Below are positions 17,166 through 25,730 of a stretch of 64,000 nucleotides of DNA, piece by piece; position 1 is the stretch's first letter; each line of letters opens with the position of its first letter. The DNA is from Bradyrhizobium sp. ARR65 (lineage in GTDB: Bacteria > Pseudomonadota > Alphaproteobacteria > Rhizobiales > Xanthobacteraceae), in NCBI RefSeq assembly GCF_000472385.1, contig NZ_AWZU01000014.1:96282-160281 (forward strand), in the 5' to 3' direction. Position numbers and translations under genes: made by a program. Under the pieces are notes generated by a model. The model was given only the letters and a program-made list of their open reading frames with translations. It was not told where the DNA came from and made no database searches.

Positions 17166-18395
17166 TCAGATGATGCCCGCCTGAGCCAGCGCATCGATCT
17201 TCGCCTCGTCATAGCCGAGCTTGGCGGCAAGGATCTCCCGTGTGTGCTCGCCCAGCCGCGGCGGGTACCGATATTCCTTCACAGGCGTTTCCGAAAAGGT
17301 CAGCGCGTTGCGGATCAGCGACAGCGAGTGCTCGAAGGGGTGATCGACCTTCACCTCCATGCCGCGGGAGCGGACATGCGGATCGGCGAAGACCTGCGCG
17401 AAATCGTTGACCGGGCCGGACGGCACGCCGGCCTTCTCCAATTCCTCCAGCCAGTAGGCGACCTTGTTCTTGAGGAACAGCCCGGCGAAGATCGCCATGA
17501 TCTCCTTGCCGTGCACGACGCGGTCGTTGTTCTTGATGAATTTGGGGTTGTTGGCGAGTTCCGGTTCGCCCAGCACGGCGCAGGTGCGCGCGAACTGCGC
17601 GTCATTGCCGACCACCAGCATCAATTCGCCGTCGGCGCAGCGGAACACGCCGGCCGGCATGCCGCCATTGCCCCAGGTGCCGCGCCGCGGCGGCGTCTTG
17701 CCGCCCACGAGATAGATCTGCGCGTAATGCGACAGCGAGGCGATCACGGTGTCGAGCAGGCAGACGTCGATATGCTGGCCCTGCCCGCCATTGGCCTTGC
17801 GGTGATAGAGTGCGGCCAGAATGCCGATCGAGGTGTTCATGCCGGTCATGTAGTCGACGATCGAGGGGCCGACCTTCATCGGCCCTGCGCCGGGCTCGCC
17901 GTCCATATGGCCGGTTACGCTCATCAGACCGCCCATGGCCTGGAAGATCGCGTCATAGCCGGCGCGCGGCGCGTAGGGCCCGGTCTGGCCGAAGCCGGTC
18001 ACCGAGCAATAGATGACGCCGGGATTGATCGCGCGGATCGCCTCGTAATCAAGGCCGTAGCGCTTGAGGTCGCCGACCTTGTAGTTCTCCATGAAGACGT
18101 CACAGTCCTTGGCGAGCTCGCGGATGATCGCCTGGCCCTCGGGCTTGGCGATATTGACGGTGACGGAGCGCTTGTTGCGGTTGGCGCAGAGATAGAAGGA
18201 ATTGTTGTTGTTCTCCCTGCCGTCGGGATCCCTGAGGTAAGGCGGCCCGAAGGCGCGCGCATCGTCGCCGGTGCCCGGCCGCTCGATCTTGATCACGTCC
18301 GCGCCGAGATCGCCCAGCATCTGCGCCGACAGCGGTCCCGCCAGCACGCGCGTGAGGTCAAGAATCTTGATGCCAGAAAGCGGCAGCGCCGACAT
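17166..18395 (-). CDS. CaiB/BaiF (class III) CoA-transferase
   Basis: A 409-residue formyl-CoA-transferase-like enzyme moving CoA between carboxylic acids. N-terminal signature GIKILDLTRVLAGPLSAQML with GADVIKIERP, then VFMENYKVGDLKRYGL, GPYAPRAGYDAIFQAMGG, and the catalytic aspartate in the IDVCLLDTVIAS segment. GKTPPRRGTWG and C-terminal FAQVFADPHVRSRGM are also conserved. The start has a purine-rich GGAGGAAACC upstream. The substrate is not predictable. It lies downstream of RidA in reverse order, and a 77-base gap suggests separate or weakly linked transcription. Confidence 0.92.
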   Translation of the reverse strand: MSALPLSGIKILDLTRVLAGPLSAQMLGDLGADVIKIERPGTGDDARAFGPPYLRDPDGRENNNNSFYLCANRNKRSVTVNIAKPEGQAIIRELAKDCDVFMENYKVGDLKRYGLDYEAIRAINPGVIYCSVTGFGQTGPYAPRAGYDAIFQAMGGLMSVTGHMDGEPGAGPMKVGPSIVDYMTGMNTSIGILAALYHRKANGGQGQHIDVCLLDTVIASLSHYAQIYLVGGKTPPRRGTWGNGGMPAGVFRCADGELMLVVGNDAQFARTCAVLGEPELANNPKFIKNNDRVVHGKEIMAIFAGLFLKNKVAYWLEELEKAGVPSGPVNDFAQVFADPHVRSRGMEVKVDHPFEHSLSLIRNALTFSETPVKEYRYPPRLGEHTREILAAKLGYDEAKIDALAQAGII

Positions 18396-18669
18396 GAAGG
18401 TTTCCTCCGGGATTTAGCTCTTGCGGCGGCTTGAGCGCGCCGAACCCTTTGCCGATACACCATTTTTTTGCTGCCGAGCACTGCGTTGGCGGCATGCGGC
18501 AATGCGCGGTATCAGGAGAATCCCGGTGCATCGAGGGCTCTTCCGGAACCCTGCCGGCGCTGCCCCGCCTGCCGAGCTACGTAAACATCCGTAGTTTTGA
18601 AGGCGCCCGGTATTCCTCATATTCCGCGGCATGGGCCGCCATATCATATTTCGATGTCCTCACACCGGC

Positions 18670-18810
18670 ATGAACGTCCAGCATTGGCTGGCAGCGTTGC
18701 CGACTGAACCCGCGGACAGCCATACGGCCGTCACCTGTCCGGCATGCTCCAAGTTGCATTTCATCAATAGCGCGACCGGCAAACTGCTGGGCGATGCCTA
18801 CGACAAATAG
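18670..18810 (+). CDS. Small zinc-ribbon-like protein, hypothetical
   Basis: A 46-residue open frame (MNVQHWLAALPTEPADSHTA then VTCPACSKLHFINSATGKLL). The CPAC pair followed by KLHFINSATGKLLG is a motif I recognise in short Bradyrhizobium proteins, which usually carry one CxxC zinc-binding knuckle. No strong ribosome site is seen, and CACCGGC precedes the ATG. It is too short for a long-ORF scan and is easily missed. It sits alone between the CoA-transferase and the hydantoinase genes. Function unknown; perhaps nucleic-acid or protein binding. Confidence 0.6.
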   Translation: MNVQHWLAALPTEPADSHTAVTCPACSKLHFINSATGKLLGDAYDK

Positions 18811-18849
18811 CGGCGCTGCGAAGCTCACCCCGCCGTGCGGGCAACACTA

Positions 18850-20901
18850 TTAAAGCGCTTTGCCCACGCTGATATCCAGCCACCCCAGCGCATTCACCGA
18901 CAGCGCGTCGCCCTCGTTGATCACGACAGTCGTGGTTTCGGCCTCGACGATGGCGGGCCCCTCAAGCGTCTGGCCGGGCTTGAGATCGTCCAGCGCATAG
19001 ACGTCGACCTCGCGCCAGGTCCCGAAATAGGCCTTGCGGCGGGAGCGCGGCAGGCATGGCGGCGCGGCGCTTGCCGCGGGCACCGCCTGTTCGACGACGG
19101 ACACCGCCCCGACCGCGGCGACCCGGGCGTTGACGAGCACGACCTCCTGGTCGCGTGAGGCGTAGGTATAGAGCTCCTCGTGCCGGCGGTGGAAACGCTC
19201 CTCGATCTCGGCGATCAGCGCCGACGAATTGAAGTCGATACCGTCGAGGGGCACGTCGATCTCGAAAATCTGCTCGCCGTAACGCATCTCGGCCGAGCGC
19301 TCGACCGTGGTCGGGCCATCGAACCAGCCGCGCAGCCGCTGCACGCTGCGCGCTTCCAGATCGGAAAAGATCGCCCTCACCTCGTCCGGCGTCGTGCGCG
19401 CGCCGCTCTCGAAATGCGTGCGGCTCAGTTCATAGCGCAGATCGCTGGTCAGCATGCCCCAGGCCGACAGCACCGAGGCGGTGGTCGGGACGATGATGCG
19501 GGTGATGTCGAGCTGGCGCGCGAGCTCGGCGGCATGCAGGCCAGCGGCGCCGCCGAAGCTCAACAGCGCAAAGCGGCGGGGATCGACGCCGCGACGCACC
19601 GTCATCAGGCGGATGCCGTCGGCCATCTTCAGGTTGACCAGGCGAAAGATGCCGGCGGCCGCCTCGATGCGGGTGATCTTGAGCGCGGCAGCTAATCGGT
19701 CGATCGCGGCTTCCGCGGCCGCCACGTCCAGCGGGCGCTTGCCGCCCATGAAGGCCTTGGCGTCGAGATAGCCCAGCACGACATTGGCATCGGTCACCGT
19801 CGCGGCGTCACCGCCATTGCCATAAGCCGCCGGTCCCGGCATGGCGCCAGCGCTTTGGGGACCGACCCGGAAAATGCCGCTGGTCTCGACTGACGCGATC
19901 GAGCCGCCACCGGCGGCGATGCTGGCGATATCGAGGCTGCGCAGCGCGATGCGCTCGCCCGCAAGGCCGCCGTCGGCCGACAGCGTGACGCGCCCGTCGG
20001 CAACAAGGGAAATGTCGGTCGAGGTGCCGCCCATGTCGAAGGCCACGACATCGGCGATGCCGAGCATCGCGGCACAACGCCGCGAGCCGGAGATGCCGCC
20101 CGCAGGCCCCGACAGCACGGTCGCGGCCGCAAGCCGTGCCGCTTCTTCGACCGGCGCCATGCCGCCGTGGGACAGGATGATGAAGAGCGAGCCCTTCAAG
20201 CCGACCTCGCGCAGACGCCGCTCCAGCCGCTCGAGATAGCGTCGCACCACCGGGCCGACATAGGCGTTCACCACCGTGGTGGAGACGCGCTCATATTCCT
20301 TGATCTGCGGCAGCACATCGCTGGAGCAGGACACGCTGACGTCAGGCAGCTCGCGCACCAGCCGTTCGGCGGCGGCGAGCTCGTGGGCGGGATTGCGGTA
20401 AGCGTGAAGGAAACAGATCGCAACCGAGGTCGCGCCGGATGTCTTGATCGCCGCGATGGCCTCGCCGAGGGAGTCCTGGTCGAGCGGGGTCAGGACCTCG
20501 CCATTGGCCCTGAGCCGCTCGCGGACCCCGAAGCGCAGCTCGCGCGGCACCAGCGGCTCGGGCGGCGGGCTGCGCAGATCATAACGGTTGGGCTTGAGGC
20601 CCTCGCGCATTTCGAGGACATCGCGATGGCCCGCGGTGGTCAGCAGCGCAACGCGGGCGCCCTTGCGCTCGAGCAGCGCGTTGGTTGCAGCCGTGGTGCC
20701 GTGGACCAGCCGCTGCGTTTGCGCGAGCATGTCCGCGACCGGAAGCCCAAGCCGCCGTGCCAGCTCCTCGAGCCCGGCCATCACGCCGATCGACTGGTCC
20801 TGCGGCGTGGAGGGCGATTTGGCGAAAACCGTGCGTCCGCTCTCGTCGATGGCGACGAGGTCAGTGAAGGTGCCGCCGACGTCAATACCGATGGTCAACA
20901 T
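18850..20901 (-). CDS. hyuA: Hydantoinase/oxoprolinase family protein, subunit A (HyuA-like)
   Basis: A 683-residue ATP-dependent subunit of the 5-oxoprolinase/N-methylhydantoinase/acetone-carboxylase group. It starts with the ATPase-fold phosphate loop TIGIDVGGTFTDLVAID (residues 3-19), followed by LVHGTTAATNALLER, LSGPAGGISGSR, VAFDMGGTSTDISLV and a C-terminal PAIVEAETTTVV. It lies 3 bases after the hyuB-like gene, in the same transcription unit. Together they would hydrolyse a cyclic amide or imide with ATP. The actual substrate (hydantoin, 5-oxoproline, caprolactam or other) cannot be decided. Confidence 0.92.
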   Translation of the reverse strand: MLTIGIDVGGTFTDLVAIDESGRTVFAKSPSTPQDQSIGVMAGLEELARRLGLPVADMLAQTQRLVHGTTAATNALLERKGARVALLTTAGHRDVLEMREGLKPNRYDLRSPPPEPLVPRELRFGVRERLRANGEVLTPLDQDSLGEAIAAIKTSGATSVAICFLHAYRNPAHELAAAERLVRELPDVSVSCSSDVLPQIKEYERVSTTVVNAYVGPVVRRYLERLERRLREVGLKGSLFIILSHGGMAPVEEAARLAAATVLSGPAGGISGSRRCAAMLGIADVVAFDMGGTSTDISLVADGRVTLSADGGLAGERIALRSLDIASIAAGGGSIASVETSGIFRVGPQSAGAMPGPAAYGNGGDAATVTDANVVLGYLDAKAFMGGKRPLDVAAAEAAIDRLAAALKITRIEAAAGIFRLVNLKMADGIRLMTVRRGVDPRRFALLSFGGAAGLHAAELARQLDITRIIVPTTASVLSAWGMLTSDLRYELSRTHFESGARTTPDEVRAIFSDLEARSVQRLRGWFDGPTTVERSAEMRYGEQIFEIDVPLDGIDFNSSALIAEIEERFHRRHEELYTYASRDQEVVLVNARVAAVGAVSVVEQAVPAASAAPPCLPRSRRKAYFGTWREVDVYALDDLKPGQTLEGPAIVEAETTTVVINEGDALSVNALGWLDISVGKAL

Positions 20902-20904
20902 GCG

Positions 20905-22575
20905 TCAACTCGCCCCCGCCTTCGCCGGATCGCCCGTGACGAGGCCCTGCAAACGATCGCGCTCGCGCGCTGCTCGCGAGCGCTTCTCGGGCGGTCCCCA
21001 ACCGCCGCCGCCGGTGGAGCGGATCTCCAGGCAATCGCCCGGAAAGATCTCGATGCCGACCTCCTTGGTGCGCAGCTCGCGCGGCGGCCGATCCTTCGAG
21101 AGCAGCCGGTAACGGTGCGGCTCGGAGTCCTTGCCGCCGAGCAGACCGGCCGAGCCGTGCCTGATACCCTCGCCCGCGGTATTGCCGAGCGCGACCTTCT
21201 CGGTCTCGACGACGAGGTCGAGCGCAACGCCAAGCCCGCCACGAAACTGGCCGTCGCCGCCGGAATCGGCCAGGAATTCGTGGTGGCGGAAATGCAGCGG
21301 GAAACGCGCCTCGGCCACTTCGATACTGCCGAATTTCAAGCCGCCGACGGAATGCCACTCGCCGATCGACGACCAGCCGTCACCGCCGGCGGAGGCACCG
21401 CCGCCGGGACGGGCATGAAACAGATGCCAGATGAAGGGCCGGCCGGTGCGCGGGTTCTCGCCCTTGATCGCGATCCGGAAACGGCGGCCCCAGCCGGCCA
21501 TCACCCTGTCAGGACAGGAGGCGGCGAGCGCCTTGATGATCGCTTCGACGATTTCGTTGGAAGGATGGCTGGTGCAGAGCGTCACGGGGTGACCCGGATC
21601 GGCCCAGACGATCGTGCCTTGCCTAGCCACCACCTTGAGCGGCCGCAGCGCGCCGGAATTCTTCGGCGTGTCCGGATCGATCAGATAGAAGAAGGCCATC
21701 GCCACCGCCGCATGCATATTGGCATGCGAGGAATTGACGAAACTCGAGACTTGCGGATCGGAGTCGGAGAGGTCGACCTCGATGTCGCTGCCCTGCTTAG
21801 TCACCTTGGCCGCGATGCGGATGTCATTGTGACCGCGCCCGTCATCATCGAGAAAGGCTTCGCCGTGGAAGGTGCCGTCCTTCCAGGTGGCGACCACGGC
21901 ACGCGCTTGGCTTTCCGCCGCATCAAGCACACCTTCGATCGCGGCCTCGACGACCGGCGCGGTGAGCTCGGCAAACAGTTTTTGCATCCGCCGCTCGCCA
22001 AGATGCGCCGCGCCGATCATCGCGAAGAGATCGCCGCGAAAATCATGGGCATTGCGGACATTGAGCGCGAGCATATCAAGAATGTCGTCGCGCAGCTTTC
22101 CGGCCTCGTAGAGCTTGATCGGCGGAATGCGCAGACCCTCCTGCCAGATCTCGGTGGCTTGCGGGTTATAGGCGCCGTGGGTGGCACCGCCGATGTCGCT
22201 CTGATGCGCCCGCACGATGGTCCAGAACAGCCGCCGTCCGGACGCGAAGACCGGGACGAAGATGGTGAGATCGGGAAGATGGCTGCCGCCGTGATAGGGA
22301 TCGTTCATCAGGATGACGTCGCCCGGCGCCACCTCGGTAAAGCGCGCCTCCACCGCGCGGGCCGCCCAGGGCAGCGCACCGACATGGACCGGGATGTGAT
22401 CCGCCTGCGCGATCAGCCGGCTCTGTGCGTCGCAGATGGCGAGCGAGAAATCGCGGCTGGAATTGAGAATCTGCGAATAGGAGGTGCGAAGCATGGCTTC
22501 GCCCATTTCGGCTACGATGCCGCTTAGGCGATGCTGGACGACCGAGCGCGTGACGGGATCGACGGTGATCATCAT
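20905..22575 (-). CDS. hyuB: Hydantoinase B/oxoprolinase family protein (HyuB-like)
   Basis: Catalytic partner of the A subunit, 556 residues from ATG 22575 (a second ATG follows at once); GGAGG lies a few bases upstream. Recognisable segments include MLRTSYSQILNSSRDFS near the start, LIAQADHIPVHVGALPWA, GDVILMNDPYHGGSHLPD (metal/substrate site), and C-terminal GNTAGEGIRHGSAGLLGG. Its stop is 3 bases from the hyuA start. No transporter or hydantoin racemase is nearby. The large opposite-strand frame across the pair is a shadow. Confidence 0.92.
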   Translation of the reverse strand: MMITVDPVTRSVVQHRLSGIVAEMGEAMLRTSYSQILNSSRDFSLAICDAQSRLIAQADHIPVHVGALPWAARAVEARFTEVAPGDVILMNDPYHGGSHLPDLTIFVPVFASGRRLFWTIVRAHQSDIGGATHGAYNPQATEIWQEGLRIPPIKLYEAGKLRDDILDMLALNVRNAHDFRGDLFAMIGAAHLGERRMQKLFAELTAPVVEAAIEGVLDAAESQARAVVATWKDGTFHGEAFLDDDGRGHNDIRIAAKVTKQGSDIEVDLSDSDPQVSSFVNSSHANMHAAVAMAFFYLIDPDTPKNSGALRPLKVVARQGTIVWADPGHPVTLCTSHPSNEIVEAIIKALAASCPDRVMAGWGRRFRIAIKGENPRTGRPFIWHLFHARPGGGASAGGDGWSSIGEWHSVGGLKFGSIEVAEARFPLHFRHHEFLADSGGDGQFRGGLGVALDLVVETEKVALGNTAGEGIRHGSAGLLGGKDSEPHRYRLLSKDRPPRELRTKEVGIEIFPGDCLEIRSTGGGGWGPPEKRSRAARERDRLQGLVTGDPAKAGAS

Positions 22576-22617
22576 CGGCCTCCGCTCGCACGAAGGATGG
22601 CCCACGTCAATTCCACG

Positions 22618-22959
22618 TCAGGCTTTCTTTTTCGCCGCCTTTGCCGCCTTCGTTGGCTTGGCTGGCCCCTTCTCCTTGGCGGGCTTGGTTGCCGCCAATT
22701 CCTCCGCCGCCCGCTTGATCGAGCGCGCGTAGCTGTCGGCCGCGTTCTCCGCCGTGATCTGCAGCCGCCGCGCCGCAGCCGCTGCCAGTTGCTGCGTGTT
22801 CCTGGCGAGGTGCCTGTAGCGGTCCCTGCTTTCTTTGTCCTTCGCCTTGGCAGCCATGCCCATGAACCGGGCGTGCCGTTTCTTGGCTGCGTCCGTCAAA
22901 GTCTTGATCTGCTTTTTCGCAATCGACCGAATGACGATATCGAGGTCTGCTTCGGCCAT
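22618..22959 (-). CDS. Lys/Ala-rich helical protein, hypothetical
   Basis: A 113-residue basic protein. Residues 1-90 are strongly helical with repeated Arg/Lys and Ala spacing (IRSIAKKQIKTLTDAAKKRH; RNTQQLAAAAARRLQ). The tail (KPAKEKGPAKPTKAAKAAKK) is a histone H1-like Lys-Ala-Pro stretch, as in nucleoid-binding proteins, but no named family is recognised. It lies 42 bases upstream of hyuB on the same strand and could share its promoter. A nucleic-acid-binding role is only suggested by composition. Confidence 0.7.
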   Translation of the reverse strand: MAEADLDIVIRSIAKKQIKTLTDAAKKRHARFMGMAAKAKDKESRDRYRHLARNTQQLAAAAARRLQITAENAADSYARSIKRAAEELAATKPAKEKGPAKPTKAAKAAKKKA

Positions 22960-22975
22960 TTCTTAAGTCCCGCGC

Positions 22976-23311
22976 TCCACCATTGCGCGGTCTTGATACA
23001 CTGGCTCCGTGTTCCAATCAATTTGCGAAAAGCGAGCACGGCCCCGCGCGGCCAAGCGGAAGGCCCGGCCACTGGGCATGAGCGCTATAAGCCAGAACCA
23101 CGCTCCGGATTAGTTGAATGGACCGCGCCCCAAGAAGACACCGCCGTTAACCTTTTATTAAGCGGCGAGATTCAACCTCAAAGTGTTCCTTTTCGGGTAA
23201 TAAATCTGGCTTCGAAAGTGTCAGGGATCTTGTCCCGATGATTTGCTTTCCCTCGGTCAATGATCCCTGGGACTGGGCGCGATCCCCGATGGGGCTCGAT
23301 GGAGCAACGGC
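22976..23311. other. Intergenic region between divergent small genes
   Basis: No gene recognised. It includes an AT-rich segment (TTAACCTTTTATTAAG near 23150) which may contain promoter elements for the plus-strand gene at 23312 or the minus-strand gene at 22618. Confidence 0.35.
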
Positions 23312-23431
23312 ATGGCTGGGCGTGAGTTGCAGGCCGATGGAAACCTACTCCTGGCCTTCGCATTGATGATCGCTGGCGCGCTGGGCGTCGGCCTTCCGAT
23401 GGCGCTCCTGATCATTTGGATCTGCGCGTAA
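23312..23431 (+). CDS. Single-pass small membrane protein, 39 residues
   Basis: ATG 23312 to TAA 23431. GGAG lies 7 bases upstream, an ideal spacing. After a short polar start (MAGRELQADG) nearly all remaining residues are hydrophobic (LALLAFALMI-like: NLLLAFALMIAGALGVGLPM then ALLIIWICA), forming one long or two short membrane segments. It was too short for the long-ORF list. Function unknown; small membrane proteins of this kind often modulate transporters. Confidence 0.5.
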   Translation: MAGRELQADGNLLLAFALMIAGALGVGLPMALLIIWICA

Positions 23432-23455
23432 GAGTTTTCCGCGCGTCGGTACTGA

Positions 23456-23983
23456 CTAGCTGCGCCTCGCGGCCTCGGCCGGCGCGACAAGGCCTGCTGA
23501 CCTGACCCAGCGGAGCAGCAAATAGAATGCAAGCGCGTGCGTGATCATCAGCAGGGGTACATAGATGATCGGGATCGCATAGGTGGCGCCCAACTCCCCC
23601 GCCAGATTCGCAAGGCCGATCTGGTTGCCGTGGTAATAGTCGACAATGATGTCGACCGTGCCCACGACGTTGAACGCGACCACAAATAGCCAGAACAGCG
23701 GACGTATTCTCACCGTCAGAAGCGCCAGCATGGCCAACACTCCGGTCGCGAAGTCGCCATAAGCGGCAAAGCTGGCGAAGCTCGCGGGCAGATTGGGACC
23801 GACCACGCCCGGGATGATGAAGACCAGCCCGAAGAAGCGGAAGCTGTGCAACGTTGCGATGGCGCGCTGCGCCTCGAGGTGATCCATCGCGTTGAGCCGG
23901 GGCATGACATACGCGCCGAGGCAAAGCAGCCAGGGGACGTAGCCGAGAGCGAGATGGATCTGGAAGACGGTTGCCGGTGACAT
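23456..23983 (-). CDS. Multi-pass membrane protein, hypothetical
   Basis: A 175-residue protein. ATG at 23983 is chosen because GGAGG stands 5 bases before it; the longer frame starts 15 bases earlier. About five hydrophobic helices are seen: HLALGYVPWLLCLGAYV, FFGLVFIIPGVVGPNL, FATGVLAMLALLTV, PLFWLFVVAFNVVGTVDIIV and IPIIYVPLLMITHALAFYLL. A DYYHGNQIGLA loop has possible metal-binding His/Asp. No named family is certain. It is encoded divergently from a LysR stump, as is common for a regulator and its target. Confidence 0.75.
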   Translation of the reverse strand: MSPATVFQIHLALGYVPWLLCLGAYVMPRLNAMDHLEAQRAIATLHSFRFFGLVFIIPGVVGPNLPASFASFAAYGDFATGVLAMLALLTVRIRPLFWLFVVAFNVVGTVDIIVDYYHGNQIGLANLAGELGATYAIPIIYVPLLMITHALAFYLLLRWVRSAGLVAPAEAARRS

Positions 23984-24095
23984 TTGATCCTCCATCAAGC
24001 TTGTTGTGTGCTGCGGCCGGTTTGAGGGCCTCTGATTTGCAGCTCACATAGATCCGCTTCTGGCGAGCGACTATTCGCGATAATGTCGATGGGCC

Positions 24096-24266
24096 ATGAA
24101 GCGGAACTTCACAATCCGGCACGGTGCGCTCGATGGGGTGGAGGCGTTTCTGAGCGTCGCCCAGCACCGCAGCTTTCGCCAGGCGGCCGCCGAATTCGGC
24201 GTGGGGCCGTTGGCGATCAACCAAGCCGTGCGCGCGCTCGAGGCGCGCGTCGGCGCGGCGTGCTAA
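24096..24266 (+). pseudogene. LysR-family regulator, N-terminal helix-turn-helix stump
   Basis: ATG 24096 to TAA 24266 encodes 56 residues that match only the DNA-binding start of LysR regulators (GALDGVEAFLSVAQHRSFRQ then AAAEFGVGPLAINQAVRALE). Normal members continue with a linker helix and a 200-residue effector domain. The sequence breaks at ARVGAA, where the convergent glycosyltransferase gene ends. The stump shows that the segment starting near 24263 replaced the rest of the regulator. Its former target may be the divergent membrane gene at 23456. Confidence 0.7.
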
Positions 24267-25513
24267 GCGACAGCTTTTGCGAGTTGCGGAGCGGACCACG
24301 CACCGGCGGGCGACGGCTCTGCAGGGAGCAGTCTGTCGGCGCCAGCGCCAGCCAATTGGGTCAGGATCTCGCAAATCTCTTCGACCGAGCGCCGCATCGA
24401 GAAGCTTGGGTAGATTGCGGCAAAGGTTGCGGCCGTCGCGGCTTGCGCGGCTGCCGGATCGGCGAGCACCGTTTCGACTGTGGCGCGAAGACTGTCAGGA
24501 TCATGGTCGAAGCTGAAGCGGGAGAGAAGCGGCAAGTGCCGCCTTGAGAACTGGTTGGCATCGAATATCGGGACGGTGCCGGCTCCTAGCGAAAAGAAGA
24601 CCCGGTCGTGCATCGACAGGTCGGTGTTGGGATTGAGCGAGACCGCGCCCAGATAGGAGCCAAGGCCTGCCCGCACCGCGTCGAACGGCAGAGGCCCGAG
24701 AAAGCGCGCTGTTTTTGTCGCCGTGGACTCGGCGAACTCGCTCCAGCCGCCGCCGACGAAATCGACGGGATAATCGGCCAGCACCGCACCGACCTCCTGA
24801 GTTCGCTGCGCCCGGGTATAGTTGTCCAACCGCGTGAGAAGCGCATTGAAGATCGTGTCGCCGGGGGTGAGATACACCAGATGATCGGCTGCGACGGCGG
24901 TGAGGATTTCAGGAAACGCGCCGCAGCTTTTGCCGCGCGCGGCTTCGAGTGCTTCGAACAGAATCCTCGCCAGCTTCTCCGGCATGGTCGCCCGAAATTT
25001 CCGCTCGAGTTCGGCGGTGCTCCATCCCGACTTCGCAAAGAGGATTCGTCCGTTTCTGTTCTCAGGGGCCGCCGCATGAAAGAAGCCCGGGTCGGGAATG
25101 CCGATATGCGCGGCGAAGACCGGGCTGTCGGGCCGAAGAAAATCGCGGTTGAAGGCGGCGTGGTCCGGGAAAACATATCCATGCACCACGTACCGGCTTT
25201 GGATCCGGTGACGGCGGGCGAAGTACGAGGGGTGATCGCAATACCAGGAGAAGAACGGAATTTGCGCGGCTTCCCAGAACAGCTTGTGGTCTGAGGTGTA
25301 GAGTTCAAGGCCGATACCGGACATGCCGATTGCGACCGTCTCCGAGTGCCGCGGCAACAGGGCGTTGAGACGCTGCGTCGCATCCGGCGCCCCGATGTTG
25401 AGCAGTTGAACCTCGTGCCCGAGACGATCGAGCTCGGCACCCGCCATTGCCAGGATTCCGCGAACTGAATCGTAAGCCGTGGTGTTCGCGGTCGGAATGC
25501 AGATAAGGGTCAT
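24263..25513 (-). CDS. CgeB-like glycosyltransferase (GT4-type fold)
   Basis: A 416-residue cytoplasmic protein. The C-terminal half carries LNPNTDLSMHDRVFFSLGAG and TVPIFD, the pattern of the CgeB/Glyco_trans_1_4 family (NxN...HDRVF.aLaaGavvl.D), where the nucleotide-sugar is bound. The N-terminal half has IGMSGIGLELYTSDHKLFWE and FFSWYCDHPSY, a second Rossmann-like domain, and GTIFNALLTR-type segments. It is divergent from a UDP-galactopyranose mutase gene, so UDP-galactofuranose is a plausible donor. Family membership is fairly sure; donor and acceptor are inferences. It overlaps the LysR stump by 4 bases at its 3' end. Confidence 0.75.
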   Translation of the reverse strand: MTLICIPTANTTAYDSVRGILAMAGAELDRLGHEVQLLNIGAPDATQRLNALLPRHSETVAIGMSGIGLELYTSDHKLFWEAAQIPFFSWYCDHPSYFARRHRIQSRYVVHGYVFPDHAAFNRDFLRPDSPVFAAHIGIPDPGFFHAAAPENRNGRILFAKSGWSTAELERKFRATMPEKLARILFEALEAARGKSCGAFPEILTAVAADHLVYLTPGDTIFNALLTRLDNYTRAQRTQEVGAVLADYPVDFVGGGWSEFAESTATKTARFLGPLPFDAVRAGLGSYLGAVSLNPNTDLSMHDRVFFSLGAGTVPIFDANQFSRRHLPLLSRFSFDHDPDSLRATVETVLADPAAAQAATAATFAAIYPSFSMRRSVEEICEILTQLAGAGADRLLPAEPSPAGAWSAPQLAKAVA

Positions 25514-25730
25514 GATCGACGGATCTCGGTGCTAAGACTGTCCAAGACGTCGCGAAGCGCTGCAAATCCCGGACTCTGTGGTTGAACGAGCAACCGAGTT
25601 TTCTCGGGCGGCGATATTTTTGCGTTTCCTCCTGAATATTCCGCCTGAACCGCTGCGCTTCGCCGTACCACCCCGGCGGGATTGCGGGCGAGCCGCTCCT
25701 CCCGGCAGAAATCAGGTGAGCGGGGATCAA

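Noticed and set aside
17151..18434. 427-residue plus-strand open frame
   Set aside because: Antisense shadow of the class III CoA-transferase gene.
20167..22527. 786-residue plus-strand open frame
   Set aside because: Antisense shadow of the well-supported hyuA and hyuB genes, with the Arg/His/Asp-rich composition typical of GC-rich shadows.
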